In this document: positions 28,130-37,843 of the stretch, piece by piece
How positions within the stretch are numbered: the first letter of the stretch is position 1
How the letters are laid out: each line of letters opens with the position of its first letter
Assembly: GCF_000429445.1 (NCBI RefSeq)
Contig: NZ_AUBW01000003.1
Span: 1-64,000, forward strand
Direction: 5' to 3'
Source of the DNA: Algoriphagus terrigena DSM 22685
GTDB lineage: Bacteria > Bacteroidota > Bacteroidia > Cytophagales > Cyclobacteriaceae
DNA length: 64,000 bases
Notes under the pieces: generated by a model
What the model saw: the letters and a program-made list of their open reading frames with translations, nothing else
The model's database searches: none
What the model was told of the DNA's origin: nothing
Program-made: the position numbers and the translations under genes

Positions 28130-30472
28130 TTACCCTTCGTTTTGCAATGAATCTACCGGATTGGTCCAAGCGGCCTTGAGTGTATGATAGCCGACTGAGA
28201 GGAAGGTCAGTCCGAGCATCAGGATGGCCGTTAGAAAATACAAAGTCCATCGAATCTCCGTATGGTAGGTAAATCCGTCGAGGAACTGGTCGACAAAGTA
28301 CCAAGCCAGAGGAAATCCGATCAGCAGACTTGTCAAAACCAAGATGGCGAAGTCGCCGCAAAGCAGGACGGAAAGACTTCCCGCTGACGCTCCGAGGACT
28401 TTACGGATGCCGATCTCCTTGGTTCTAAGCTCTGCGGTAAAGGAAGCCAAACCAAAGAGTCCCAGTCCTGAGATCAAAATCGCGATAGCCGTAAAAGCCA
28501 AAGAGAGCTTTCCGATGACTTGCTCGCTCTGATATTCCCTGTCAAAAACCTCCTCAAGAAAACGGAATTCAAATGGATAATCGGGGTTCTGTTTTTTGAA
28601 GACTGTCTCGATCTGCTCCACCGCAGTAGCCATGGGAGCCTGGCCGGAGACCTTGATGAAGTAGTGGGAGCCCACATTTTCGGAGTACATAAAGATCATC
28701 GGCTCGATATCCAGCCTGAGATTGTCATTGTGAAAATCCTCCGTGACGCCCACGATTTGGCCTTTTCCATTCCACATCTCCAGCGCTGTCCCGACCGCCG
28801 TCTCAGGATCCAAGCCCATGGCTTCGGCGGCTTTTTTGTTGATGATGTAGTTGGATGCATCTTGCGCTCCGGCAAAGTTTCGGCCTTCGCTTAGTGGGAT
28901 ACTCAAGGTGGGAATGAACGCTTCGTCACAGCGGAAGATCTTGAAGTTGACGGTCGATTGGGATGGTTTTCCCGGCCAAACAGGATCGGGGGTGGTGATG
29001 GGAACAGAGAAGATACTGTTTCCGCCAAAGGCGATGCTTTCCACTCCCGGTAGCTGATTCAGCTCGTTTTTGATGCCCGCGTAGTTCTTGACGATGCCCT
29101 CGTTTTGATCGACGACGAGGATGTTTTCCTTGTTGAAACCGAGATTACGCTCGCTGATATAAGTGATCTGCTGATAGACGGCAACGCTTCCTACGACCAG
29201 AATCGCCGAGGTCGCAAACTGCGCTACGACCAACACTCGCCGCAAGCCAATGCCGCTAAGCATGGAGCGACTGTCACCTTTCAAGACTTTGATCGGGTTA
29301 AATCCAGACAAAACCAAGGCAGGGTAGCTTCCCGAAAGTACGCCGGTTAGCAGGGTAATGGATACAACTCCGAGCAGAAAAACCGGATTCGTCAATTCCA
29401 AGCTGACGGATTTTTTGGTCAGGTCATTGAAAAAAGGAAGAAGCAGCTGCACCAGCAAAACGGCAAAAATCAAGGCAAACCACGAGAGTAGGATTGATTC
29501 CAAGATGAATTGGACGATCAGCTCGGATCGGTTTGCGCCGATGGATTTACGGATGCCAACCTCACGTCCGCGTGTGCCGGCTCGGGCGGTGGCGAGGTTG
29601 ATGAAGTTGATGCAGGCCATGACGAGGATCAGCAGGGCGACCGTGCCGAAGAGATAGACCTGCTCGATTCTACCGCCGGCGTTCACTCCATTCTCAAATT
29701 CGCCGTGAAGTCGGAGGTTTTGATACGGAAAAAGAAAGGACCTGCTGGTACAGTCGGCGCAGTTACTTTGGATCAGACCGGCGATCTTCGAATTGGGGAT
29801 TGGGCTGTTTTCCCGAAGCAAAACTGCAGTTCGGGAACCGCCAGCCTGCCAGTTTTCCATCCAGGGATTTTCCCGCAGGTACAGCTCAAAGGGCGCTACA
29901 AAATCAAACTGAAGTGTGGAATTGACGGGTAAGTTTTCGAAGACTCCGGTCACGGTCAGCTCTTGGTTTTGATTGAGAGTGACGGTCTTTCCGATGGGGT
30001 TTTCCTGAGGGAAAAGCTTTGCCGCCAAGTCTTCCGAAAGGACGATTGTATTCAGTTCTCCGAGATTTCCTTTGGAAAAAGGAACCCTGAAAACCTCAAA
30101 AAAGGCCGAGTCCGCAAAAATCCCGGTTTCGTTAAACCCTTCCGATTGGTTCTTCACCAGCAGATCTGTCTCAAAGCTGTATCGAGCCGCCGCTTCGATC
30201 TCGGGGATCTCGTTCACCAGCACGTCTTTGAGACTTGCCGATGGCACTGGGTGCGTCGAAATGCTGCCATCGGGCAGTTTGGAGTTGATCATCACGCTAT
30301 AGATCCGATCAGTGTTGGGCAGAAACCGGTCGTAAGACACCTCATCGAGAATCCAAAGCAGGATAAAAATACTTACTGTGATGCCGGAGGTCAGGCCGAG
30401 GATATTGATCAGCGCATAGCCTTTGTGCCGAAGCAGATTTCTAAATGAGGTCTTTAGGTAGTTTTTCCACAT
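28130..30472 (-). CDS. Large FtsX/MacB-type ABC permease without adjacent ATPase
   Basis: This 780-residue protein has two FtsX halves. Each half consists of one helix, a large periplasmic MacB-like domain and three more helices, giving eight membrane segments. Typical blocks are MWKNYLKTSFRNLLRHKGYALINILGL at the start, ARAGTRGREVGIRKSIGA in the first half and ELRTKEIGIRKVLGASAGSL in the second; it ends WTNPVDSLQNEG. Such proteins belong to the mechanotransmission type of ABC systems and need a separate ATPase; none is adjacent. A similar gene lies at 34142-36547. The function is probably export or envelope work, substrate unknown. Confidence 0.88.
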   Translation of the reverse strand: MWKNYLKTSFRNLLRHKGYALINILGLTSGITVSIFILLWILDEVSYDRFLPNTDRIYSVMINSKLPDGSISTHPVPSASLKDVLVNEIPEIEAAARYSFETDLLVKNQSEGFNETGIFADSAFFEVFRVPFSKGNLGELNTIVLSEDLAAKLFPQENPIGKTVTLNQNQELTVTGVFENLPVNSTLQFDFVAPFELYLRENPWMENWQAGGSRTAVLLRENSPIPNSKIAGLIQSNCADCTSRSFLFPYQNLRLHGEFENGVNAGGRIEQVYLFGTVALLILVMACINFINLATARAGTRGREVGIRKSIGANRSELIVQFILESILLSWFALIFAVLLVQLLLPFFNDLTKKSVSLELTNPVFLLGVVSITLLTGVLSGSYPALVLSGFNPIKVLKGDSRSMLSGIGLRRVLVVAQFATSAILVVGSVAVYQQITYISERNLGFNKENILVVDQNEGIVKNYAGIKNELNQLPGVESIAFGGNSIFSVPITTPDPVWPGKPSQSTVNFKIFRCDEAFIPTLSIPLSEGRNFAGAQDASNYIINKKAAEAMGLDPETAVGTALEMWNGKGQIVGVTEDFHNDNLRLDIEPMIFMYSENVGSHYFIKVSGQAPMATAVEQIETVFKKQNPDYPFEFRFLEEVFDREYQSEQVIGKLSLAFTAIAILISGLGLFGLASFTAELRTKEIGIRKVLGASAGSLSVLLCGDFAILVLTSLLIGFPLAWYFVDQFLDGFTYHTEIRWTLYFLTAILMLGLTFLSVGYHTLKAAWTNPVDSLQNEG

Positions 30473-30997
30473 AGGTTTTTCATGTTTGGAGAGAAGCTCC
30501 GTGTCTCTTCCAAGCCAATTTTCAAGGCTAAAGCTATGCCTGAACTAACTAGCTCAATTTGGATGGAAAGGCCTAATTGAAGAGACTATTCATCTTTTGA
30601 CGAACAAAAATGTCCGATTTTGGGAAAAATCCCTACAGACACATCTCAATGAAAACTTTTAACCTCACTTCCAAGCGTCTTTGAAAACCGTATTTTCTTC
30701 AAGGCTATTTTGAAGGAAATTTCTTTGCGGTTAAAAATCTCCCACAGATTCCCACAGAAAAGGACACAGATTTTCGCAGATTAACCATTCGTTTTGGCAA
30801 ACAAAAAAGCTTTAGCTTTTTCTCCTGTACTCTTGAAAAAGGTCCGAAAGAAGAAGGAGGGTTTAAGTTCGAGACATGATCAAGCCTAACTATTCTTCTT
30901 CTCTGGGTGCTCTGTGGTAAAAAATCCTTCGCGGGACTTAATTTGATTTCTCAAATTGAAGAGGAGGTTTGTTTTAAGTACAGTTTTTCAATTGGAA
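30473..30997. other. Gene-free 525-base region with degenerate repeat
   Basis: No credible gene was found. It holds the upstream region of the FtsX-type permease gene and, at 30738-30783, four degenerate copies of a CACAGATT-like unit (CCACAGATT, CCACAGAAA, ACACAGATT, CGCAGATT). Otherwise nothing stands out. Confidence 0.5.
30738..30783. repeat. Degenerate CACAGATT-type tandem repeat
   Basis: Four imperfect copies of C(A/G)CAGATT follow each other at irregular 10-18 base steps. A similar fragment (CCCGCAGATTTA) occurs near 25460. Sequences of this kind are common in intergenic DNA of Bacteroidota, to my recollection. No function is known to me. Confidence 0.45.
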
Positions 30998-32056
30998 TTA
31001 GAGTTGAAAAGGAGATCGGATCTGCGAGGCAAAGAAAAGGAGAGATCCCAGCACAGGAAAAATCCAAGGCACTCCAAATAGAATCAACAGAAAGCTACCG
31101 AAGAACAGGCCTACGCCGAATTGAAAAAAGGAATTGCCGGGGAACCTGTAGACCAATCCTTGCAGGGCCAAAACAAGGGAGATCAGAAATAGCGGCAAGG
31201 AAATCAGCATATCCAAGCCGGATTGTTGTCCTCCTTTCAGCAGGAGAAACAGCAACTCCGGAAATAAGACCAAGACTAAAGTCCCAAGATGGGTCAGCAT
31301 CTTTTGAGTGAACGGTCGGGGCAGATTTCTGAACCATTCCATTCGGCTGTTTTCAAACTCACTCTTCTCCATCAGGATAGGAATCTGGAAGAACGCAACA
31401 CATAGGACTCCAAATTCCAACCAGCGGTGATCGTAGCTTCCTGACCGGAAGGATAGGAAAAATCCGTTGAGCAAAAGCAAGCTCAGGCCTTTGGTCAGCA
31501 GCAGGAGAATCGGACGGTTTTGGCGGAGTTCCAGCGCAAACCAAGTGATCCGGGGTAGTGCTCCCTTCCATCGAGGACGTATCAAAACAGCTTCCTTGAG
31601 TGGCTTGCAAAGGTGTCGGCGAATCAACCAGATCGATATTCCCAACGCGAATAAGACAACAAGCCACAGGGTAGCAAGGAGCGTCCAGGCATTTTTTTCC
31701 AATCCAAAATAGCTCAGGAAGGCCAAATAGCCAATGAGAATCAAGTGGTTGGAGAGCAGGATGACCGTCCAGCTTTTTCCGAAAATCCGGAAAGGAAGGA
31801 GCGCCGTATGGTGAAAGAACCGATATTCCCGAGTCCGGAGAATCAGCAGTTGAAATCTAAGGTGAAATCCAGCGTAGAGCAGAAACCCGAAAGGCAGGAT
31901 GGAAAAAGCCAGGGGATGCTCAAAGAGAAATTTACCTAAAAGGATGTGTTGCTTAAGCTCCATGAAAACTCCCCCAAAAACCAAAGCCAAAACCCAAAAA
32001 CCGAGCAGGCTTCGGTAGAATGGGATGACGAAGGCTTTGAATTCAATGTCATTCAT
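30998..32056 (-). CDS. Integral membrane protein paired with an ABC ATPase
   Basis: I start at ATG 32056, which overlaps the stop of the ATPase gene by 8 bases (ATGAATGA), a coupled arrangement. The 352-residue product is very hydrophobic, with roughly eight to ten membrane helices (FWVLALVFGGVFM, LAFSILPFGFLLYAGF, LLLLTKGLSLLLLNGFF, VLVLFPELLFLLL). I recognise no named family, but its position directly behind a single ABC ATPase makes it the membrane half of an ABC-2-like exporter. The substrate is unknown. Confidence 0.75.
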   Translation of the reverse strand: MNDIEFKAFVIPFYRSLLGFWVLALVFGGVFMELKQHILLGKFLFEHPLAFSILPFGFLLYAGFHLRFQLLILRTREYRFFHHTALLPFRIFGKSWTVILLSNHLILIGYLAFLSYFGLEKNAWTLLATLWLVVLFALGISIWLIRRHLCKPLKEAVLIRPRWKGALPRITWFALELRQNRPILLLLTKGLSLLLLNGFFLSFRSGSYDHRWLEFGVLCVAFFQIPILMEKSEFENSRMEWFRNLPRPFTQKMLTHLGTLVLVLFPELLFLLLKGGQQSGLDMLISLPLFLISLVLALQGLVYRFPGNSFFQFGVGLFFGSFLLILFGVPWIFPVLGSLLFFASQIRSPFQL

Positions 32057-32687
32057 GGGAAAGGAGCTTGCCCGTCTCAAACACGAGTTTGGAGGTAAAG
32101 GAGAGATGATCCAAGGGGTTTGACTGGTGGGAGGTGAGCAGGAAGCTCACGCCGGATTTGCTTTGCTCCAGGATCAAGTCCGTCAGTATCTCCTGAGTCG
32201 AGACGTCAATGGTGGTGAATGGCTCGTCGAGGATGATCAGGCTGGGTCTTCCCAAGAATGCGAGAAGAAGAGCGGTCTTTTTGAGCATGCCCGAGGAATA
32301 CGTTCCGACTGGATAGCTGGAGAATTTCCCAACTCCGAGTTTGTCCTTCAGGGTCTCAATTTGGAGCTTTTCAGCATTCTTGGACGCAGCGACCACTTGA
32401 ATGATATCGTTGGCATTGAGGAACTCGGGAAAAACGGGTTCGGCTTCGGCATAGCCAATCTTCATCCGGTAGGCCAGAGGGCTTTTGCGTAGGGAGATTC
32501 CGCCCAGCGCAATTTCTCCCTCAGAATCATGGATGCCGGCCAATGCCTTCAGGAAGGTGGATTTGCCCGAGCCATTCTCTCCCTGAATCAGGTGAATTCC
32601 CTGTTGTAATTCCAATTGATCCAAGGTGAATTGAAAGCCAGAAGGATACTTTTTTCTAAATCCGGAAACAGAAAGCATTGACGCCAT
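32049..32687 (-). CDS. ABC transporter ATP-binding protein
   Basis: The 212-residue ATPase has a Walker A motif (GENGSGKST, residues 36-44), a variant signature YSSGMLKK in place of LSGGQ, and Walker B LIILDEPF, then a late H-loop in LTSHQSN. The signature and the size fit the subfamily that works with ABC-2-type membrane proteins. It is the first gene of a two-gene operon with the membrane protein behind it. A second in-frame ATG three codons in could also be the start. Confidence 0.9.
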   Translation of the reverse strand: MASMLSVSGFRKKYPSGFQFTLDQLELQQGIHLIQGENGSGKSTFLKALAGIHDSEGEIALGGISLRKSPLAYRMKIGYAEAEPVFPEFLNANDIIQVVAASKNAEKLQIETLKDKLGVGKFSSYPVGTYSSGMLKKTALLLAFLGRPSLIILDEPFTTIDVSTQEILTDLILEQSKSGVSFLLTSHQSNPLDHLSFTSKLVFETGKLLSHE

Positions 32688-32812
32688 TTTGAGAATTATA
32701 GATAGGCAATTTGGCGGAAATCAGAATATATCTCAGGTTAAATGATTTTAAATCAGAACACTCGGGAAGTCATGTATTATCAAGATTCAATATTAAGCTC
32801 GTAATTTTTGCT

Positions 32813-32855
32813 ACAATGTTGCATTTCTAATGTTGATGCCACAATATTGCATTTT
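32813..32855 (+). promoter_or_regulatory. Direct repeat before the HGSNAT-like gene
   Basis: ACAATGTTGCATTT (32813-32826) and ACAATATTGCATTT (32841-32854) differ at one position and are 28 bases apart. They lie in the region upstream of the start at 32881, so they are candidate binding sites of an unknown regulator. Confidence 0.35.
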
Positions 32856-32880
32856 AAAAATAACGGGAAATACCAGCCAG

Positions 32881-34026
32881 ATGAAATTGCTCGCAAGATC
32901 AAATCGAATCTCTTCTATAGATGTGTTACGGGGCTTGGTGATGCTGATCATGCTCGTGGATCATGTGCGGGAGCGTTTTTATCTGCATCATCAAGTTGCC
33001 GATCCCATGGTAGTTTCGGAGACTGAGCCTGGGTTGTTTTTCACGAGGCTGTCAGCCCATCTTTGCGCTCCAATCTTTGTGTTTTTGACGGGGCTTGCCG
33101 CCTGGCTGTATGCCCATCCTGCAGATGGCGCACCGAGGTCAGCGAAGGGTTTCCTGCTAAAGCGCGGCTTTTTTCTCGTTTTTCTGGAACTCACGCTGAT
33201 CAATCTTTCCTGGTTTGGGACGTATGACCGACTCTATCTCCAGGTGATCTGGGTGATTGGGCTTTGCATGATCGTCTTGGCTCTTGCTAGCAACCTGCCC
33301 AGATATTGGATAGGAGGAATCGGGTTTTTGATCGTGTTAGGGCACAATCTGCTGGATCCGATAGCCTTCAGTCCCGGAGAATTCGGATACGGAGCCTGGA
33401 CGATTCTGCATGATCGGGGATTCCTCGTGCAGGGTGGTGCGCTCGATGTGAAGATCTCCTATCCTGTATTGCCTTGGTTTGGGGTGATTTTCCTGGGCTA
33501 TTTTGCCGGATCTCTTTTTGGGAAAAAGATCGATGTGGAGCGTAGGACGAAGATTTTGCTGGGATTGGGAGCTAGTAGTCTCTTGCTCTTGACGGTGCTG
33601 CGGGGTTTCAATCTGTATGGTGAGCGTCAAGACTGGCTGGTGCAGCAGGACACTTTGCACACGGCGATGGACTTTCTGAATTTCACCAAGTATCCACCTT
33701 CGCTGGACTTTCTGCTGCTGACCCTTGGTATAGGTTTTCTTTTGTTGGCATGGTTTGAACGCGCAGATACGGGTTGGAGTCGCGTGTTACGTGTATTCGG
33801 ATCTGCGCCGATGTTCTTTTACGTAGTCCACCTTTACGTATTGTTGATAGCGTATTTGATGTTTGTTAGACTGCTTGGGGATGAGTCCAGGGAGTATCTT
33901 GGCTTTGATCAACTTTGGCAAGTCTGGCTGACAGCGGGGGTGTTGGCTGTGACTTTGTACTTCCCGACGAGATGGTTCAGGGATTATAAGCGAAAGAGCC
34001 CGCTGGAGATTTTGAAATATTTCTGA
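32881..34026 (+). CDS. HGSNAT-like (DUF1624) membrane acyltransferase
   Basis: I start at ATG 32881 (MKLLARSNRISSIDVLRG), because the DUF1624 motif IDVLRGLVMLIMLVDHVRERF should be near the N-terminus; an ATG 51 bases upstream adds unrelated residues. The 381-residue protein has about ten membrane helices, with LSAHLCAPIFVFLTGLAAWLY and YPVLPWFGVIFLGYFAGSLFGK, as in bacterial relatives of heparan-alpha-glucosaminide N-acetyltransferase. These proteins are thought to move acyl groups across the membrane onto sugars. Neighbours give no clear partner. The gene is divergent from the ABC ATPase. Confidence 0.82.
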   Translation: MKLLARSNRISSIDVLRGLVMLIMLVDHVRERFYLHHQVADPMVVSETEPGLFFTRLSAHLCAPIFVFLTGLAAWLYAHPADGAPRSAKGFLLKRGFFLVFLELTLINLSWFGTYDRLYLQVIWVIGLCMIVLALASNLPRYWIGGIGFLIVLGHNLLDPIAFSPGEFGYGAWTILHDRGFLVQGGALDVKISYPVLPWFGVIFLGYFAGSLFGKKIDVERRTKILLGLGASSLLLLTVLRGFNLYGERQDWLVQQDTLHTAMDFLNFTKYPPSLDFLLLTLGIGFLLLAWFERADTGWSRVLRVFGSAPMFFYVVHLYVLLIAYLMFVRLLGDESREYLGFDQLWQVWLTAGVLAVTLYFPTRWFRDYKRKSPLEILKYF

Positions 34027-34141
34027 GCAGATCCCTCCTTTTTTTAAGTGTGACTAAATATCTCTTTTCAGAGTAACGGGAGATGCTCCCTTTCTGAATG
34101 CCGGTTACCTATTAGAACCACCGATTTAAGCTGGCAGCGAT

Positions 34142-36547
34142 TTATTCCGCATGCAGCGTGTCCACAGGATTAGCCAGCGCCGCCTGCACCGAGCGGTAGC
34201 TGACGGTCAGCAGCGCAATACCCATACTGACGCCCAAAGCGGCGATGAACAGGGCAGGCCCCATTGAGATCCGATAGGCAAATTCTTGCAACACTTCGCC
34301 CATGACGAACCAGGCAATTGGCATCGACAGGGCAAAGGCGATCAGGATCAAACGGATAAATTCCTTGGAAAACAGCCAGACGATGGATGGAGCAGAGGCT
34401 CCCAGTACCTTTCTGACGCCCACTTCTTTTTGTCGGTTGTTGGCCATGAAAGTCGCCAGTCCAAACAAACCCAAGCAACCGATAAAGATGGCGATGCCTG
34501 CAAAGAAGGCCAATAAGCTGGTGGTTTTTCGCTCACCTCGAAACAGATTGCTGACGTCGTCCCGGACGAAGCTGTATTCGAAGAGATGTTGCGGATAGGC
34601 CTTTTCCCAGATTTCCTCTACCTGGCCGAGTTGCTGCTGGACCTGAGCGCCGGTCAGTTTGAGGGAAATGGTCCGATAGCTGTCCAAGCCGTTCATCAGT
34701 AACAGGGGACTGACGTTATCGCCTGGTGAGGTGGAATTGAAGTCCTTCACAACCCCGTTCACATGCAGAAGATTGCCCCAAAGGTCGATTTCCTGACCTA
34801 CGAAGTCGGAATAATCTTCGAAGCCGGCCGATTTGGCAAGACTTTCATTCACAACGACTCCGCTTACCGTATCAAGATCCGCCAATCCGGTGCCTGCCAG
34901 GATTTCCAATCCAAACAAGGCGATGTAGTCTCCATCTGCTTCTTTGATCTGAGTATTGATGAGTTCATCGGAGCCGGAGAGGTTGATGCTGGTGCTGAGG
35001 ACACTGTTGGCAGCGGGCGCTGTTCGACTTAGGCTGGCAGCTTCCACTCCGGGAATCCGCATCAGTTCAGCTTTTAGAGTTCGCTTGTCCGTCTGTCCCA
35101 TCGTGGAGTCGGACTCATCGGTGGCCGGGATAGGAATGTTTACAATTGCCTCTTGCACAAAACCCAAATCCCGCTGCTGCATATGGCGGAACTGCGCGTA
35201 AATGACCAAGGTAGAGATGATGAAGAACTGAGAAATAAAGAACTGGGATACAATCAGCGTACGTCGAATCGTATAGCCGGAGCCCCGGGAAACTGAACTT
35301 CCATGGATCACGTGCCCAGGACGCAATCCCGAGATGACCCAGGCCGGATAGAGTCCGGATAGGAGTGTGACACCTCCCCAAATAACAGCGAAGTAGAGCC
35401 AAATCCCCCAGTCAGAGGTCAGAGACAAACTAAGAGACAGATCCATGTAGCTGTTGACTACAGGGAGAAGTAGCTGGGTGGCTAGCAGGGAAAGAAGACA
35501 TGCGCTAAGCGTCACCATCGACGACTCGGTCAGGATTTGGGCAATGAGTTGACCTCGTGTACTTCCCAGCACTTTTTTGATCCCGATCTCCTTGGTGCGG
35601 TTGACCGCTGAGGCGGTCGAAATATTGATGAAGTTGATGCAGCAGGTGAGCAAGAGAAACAGTCCGATCGCGGTGAATGCGATCTTGGCGGCGGCAGGCA
35701 TTTTCGAATTGTAGTTCCCAACCCGCATGTCGGAATGAAGCTCATCAAGAGGCTGGATCAGAAAGTGCTTTCCCTGAGGATTTTCGTTGCCCTTTCCATA
35801 ATGCTTCTCGACTAAGGCGTTCAGCCCGGCTTCCACAGACCCCAGACCCGCATCTTGGCTCAGCAAAAAATAACAGTTGTCCTCATCCGAAAGCCCGTCC
35901 CAGGCCCCGGGTTCTTTTTGTGATCGGATGGACTCAAAGGAAAGCATCAACTCAAACGGAAGGTCTGTCGCGGTGGGGAAATCGGCCAGCAATCCTTCGA
36001 TTTGGTAGGGTTGATTGTTGTACAGGATTTCTTTGCCGATGACTTCCCGGCCGCCAAAATATTTCTCGGCCCATCGCAGAGAGATCAGCGCTTTGTAGGG
36101 TTCGGTGAGGATTTTCGAAGGATCCCCGACGAGGATTTCCCGGTCGAAAATCTTGAAAAATGCGTTTTCGGTGAAAACGACGCCGTTCTTTTCTTTGAAG
36201 CGGTCAACCGTCCCGTCGGACTTCACCACTCCCAGCAGACTGTTTTGCTTGTACACTGTGGTCACCGCCTTTTGTATCTCCGGTACTTCGGTCTTCAGCT
36301 CCACCGCCAGACTGGCGGGGACAGACTGGACGAAGGAGAGTCCGTTGGAGCTATTTTCTCCGGATATCACCCGATAAATCCGGTCTTTCTGCGAATGGTG
36401 TTGGTCGAATTGCAACCCTTGCCTGACGATCAAAAAAAGCAGCAAACTTCCAGTGATCCCCAACGTCAGCCCCGCGATATTGGTAATGGAATTGGCGCGT
36501 TCGCGAAAAAGTGTCCTCAGGGCAGTGATAAGATGATTTCTAAACAT
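34142..36547 (-). CDS. Large FtsX/MacB-type ABC permease without adjacent ATPase (second copy)
   Basis: The start is ATG 36547 (MFRNHLITALRTLFRER); upstream in-frame codons add twelve unlikely residues. The 801-residue protein has the same double-FtsX plan as the gene at 28130: one helix, a MacB-like periplasmic domain and three helices, twice. Marker blocks are TKEIGIKKVLGSTRGQLIAQ in the first half and NRQKEVGVRKVLGASAPS in the second; it ends LANPVDTLHAE. No ATPase gene adjoins. Two related permeases within 8 kb suggest an old duplication. The substrate is unknown. Confidence 0.87.
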   Translation of the reverse strand: MFRNHLITALRTLFRERANSITNIAGLTLGITGSLLLFLIVRQGLQFDQHHSQKDRIYRVISGENSSNGLSFVQSVPASLAVELKTEVPEIQKAVTTVYKQNSLLGVVKSDGTVDRFKEKNGVVFTENAFFKIFDREILVGDPSKILTEPYKALISLRWAEKYFGGREVIGKEILYNNQPYQIEGLLADFPTATDLPFELMLSFESIRSQKEPGAWDGLSDEDNCYFLLSQDAGLGSVEAGLNALVEKHYGKGNENPQGKHFLIQPLDELHSDMRVGNYNSKMPAAAKIAFTAIGLFLLLTCCINFINISTASAVNRTKEIGIKKVLGSTRGQLIAQILTESSMVTLSACLLSLLATQLLLPVVNSYMDLSLSLSLTSDWGIWLYFAVIWGGVTLLSGLYPAWVISGLRPGHVIHGSSVSRGSGYTIRRTLIVSQFFISQFFIISTLVIYAQFRHMQQRDLGFVQEAIVNIPIPATDESDSTMGQTDKRTLKAELMRIPGVEAASLSRTAPAANSVLSTSINLSGSDELINTQIKEADGDYIALFGLEILAGTGLADLDTVSGVVVNESLAKSAGFEDYSDFVGQEIDLWGNLLHVNGVVKDFNSTSPGDNVSPLLLMNGLDSYRTISLKLTGAQVQQQLGQVEEIWEKAYPQHLFEYSFVRDDVSNLFRGERKTTSLLAFFAGIAIFIGCLGLFGLATFMANNRQKEVGVRKVLGASAPSIVWLFSKEFIRLILIAFALSMPIAWFVMGEVLQEFAYRISMGPALFIAALGVSMGIALLTVSYRSVQAALANPVDTLHAE

Positions 36548-37155
36548 GGCAAGTGCAACTTTATTTTGGAGTTGGCTTGCCAAGCAAAGGCCAGAAAAAA
36601 TGGCCTTTCAAATCAAACAGACAATCATTGAAAAGGAAGGTACTGTTCGGCAACGATTTATTTTGTTCCTCAGCGGACAAAGAGGAGTCTGGTGACATCT
36701 GTTTGGGAATTTGTCTTTGGGCAGAATCACAGCCAATTTGTAGGTCTGGTTTTTTCTGTTTTTCCAGCCGATTGAAATCCACTTTTTGCTACAAGGTTAT
36801 GAGATTTACAGGGGAATATTTTATTCTTTTATACTAAAATATAATGCTATAAATATCTGAATATCAAAATTTTAGTATTGAATTTTAGACTGGAAAAAAG
36901 TACCTTTTTTGTCATTTCGACCGCGTTGCCGGACCAGTGGCTTAGCGAGTGGCCTTCCGCTTTTTATTTGCGGATAATTCTTAAGGTTTTGGCCCCGTTT
37001 TGAAAAGGGCCAGACCTATCTGCTGACAGTTTTAGTGAAGTTTTTACGCATTGATTTTCTCAAAAGTTGGAGTTCCGAGTCAATTCAAATCGATGGTCTT
37101 GGCCTCGTCAAGACTATTCGGACAGTACAAAATCCTGTTTTAACCCAAAAATCAA
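36548..37155. other. Divergent gene-free region with inverted repeat and REP-like fragment
   Basis: This 608-base region separates the minus-strand permease gene from the plus-strand DsrE-like genes. It holds a perfect inverted repeat (ATACTAAAAT at 36831-36840, ATTTTAGTAT at 36869-36878) in an AT-rich patch, and a GTCATTTCGACCGC fragment at 36911-36924 that is related to the repeat at 48035-48114. No credible gene was seen. Confidence 0.5.
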
Positions 37156-37833
37156 ATGAAAGACAGCATGACAAACACAAGGCGTGACTTCCTCAATACA
37201 CTGCTATTGACTGGAGCCGCAGGAGGGATGACCTCACTTATTTCTCCCCATCTGGCGATGGGCGGTACCACACCTGTTTCGGCGAGCGAAGCGGAGGAGT
37301 GGTTTAAGAAGATCAAAGGTGAACATCGGGTCGTGTACGACGGATCGACGCCCCACGATGGATTTCCGATCATTTGGAACTGGGCTTTTTATCTATCCAA
37401 CAACCAGACAGGATCTACTGACAGTGATATCACGGCCATGACGGTGCTGAGGCATTCTGCAATCCCCTTTGCCTTGAAAACCGAACTTTGGGAAAAGTAT
37501 CAGTTGGGTGAATTTGTGGGGGTCAATGATAAACAAACCCAAAAGCCATCCCTGCGAAATCCTTATTATGAACCTATGGCTGGCGATTTTCCCGTTCCGG
37601 CCATTCAGGGTATAAAGGATCTCCAGGCGAGAGGAGCTCTCTTCTGCGTCTGCGACTTGGCGTTGAATGTGTACAGCGGCATGAAGGCAACCCAGATGGG
37701 CGCGGATCCGGCAACTGTCTATGCGGAGTGGAAGGCTGGTGTTTTGCCGGGAATCCAGGTCGTGCCGTCAGGGGTATGGGCTTTGGAAAGAGCCCAAAAG
37801 AACGGTTGCGCCTACATTTTCGCAGGCAATTAA
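37156..37833 (+). CDS. Tat-exported DsrE-like protein
   Basis: The 225-residue product has a Tat signal (NTRRDFLNTLLLTGAAGG). The mature part resembles DsrE/DsrF-type proteins: HDGFPIIWNWAFYL with a first helix behind it, VLRHSAIPFAL, and the late GALFCVCDLALNVYSGMKA with two cysteines, then VPSGVWALERAQKNGCAYIF. DsrE-fold proteins handle sulfur in the cytoplasm or act as small subunits of unknown reactions; exported forms are little studied. It is followed after 10 bases by a second DsrE-like gene with its own signal peptide, so the two probably work together in the periplasm. Confidence 0.72.
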   Translation: MKDSMTNTRRDFLNTLLLTGAAGGMTSLISPHLAMGGTTPVSASEAEEWFKKIKGEHRVVYDGSTPHDGFPIIWNWAFYLSNNQTGSTDSDITAMTVLRHSAIPFALKTELWEKYQLGEFVGVNDKQTQKPSLRNPYYEPMAGDFPVPAIQGIKDLQARGALFCVCDLALNVYSGMKATQMGADPATVYAEWKAGVLPGIQVVPSGVWALERAQKNGCAYIFAGN

Positions 37834-37843
37834 GGACTGATCG

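Noticed and set aside
30907..31311. Open frame of 134 codons on the plus strand
   Set aside because: It is mostly the antisense of the ABC membrane protein gene and has no recognisable domain.
36553..36837. Open frame of 94 codons upstream of the permease gene
   Set aside because: Composition and lack of any domain or promoter suggest chance; it begins inside the start region of the opposite gene.
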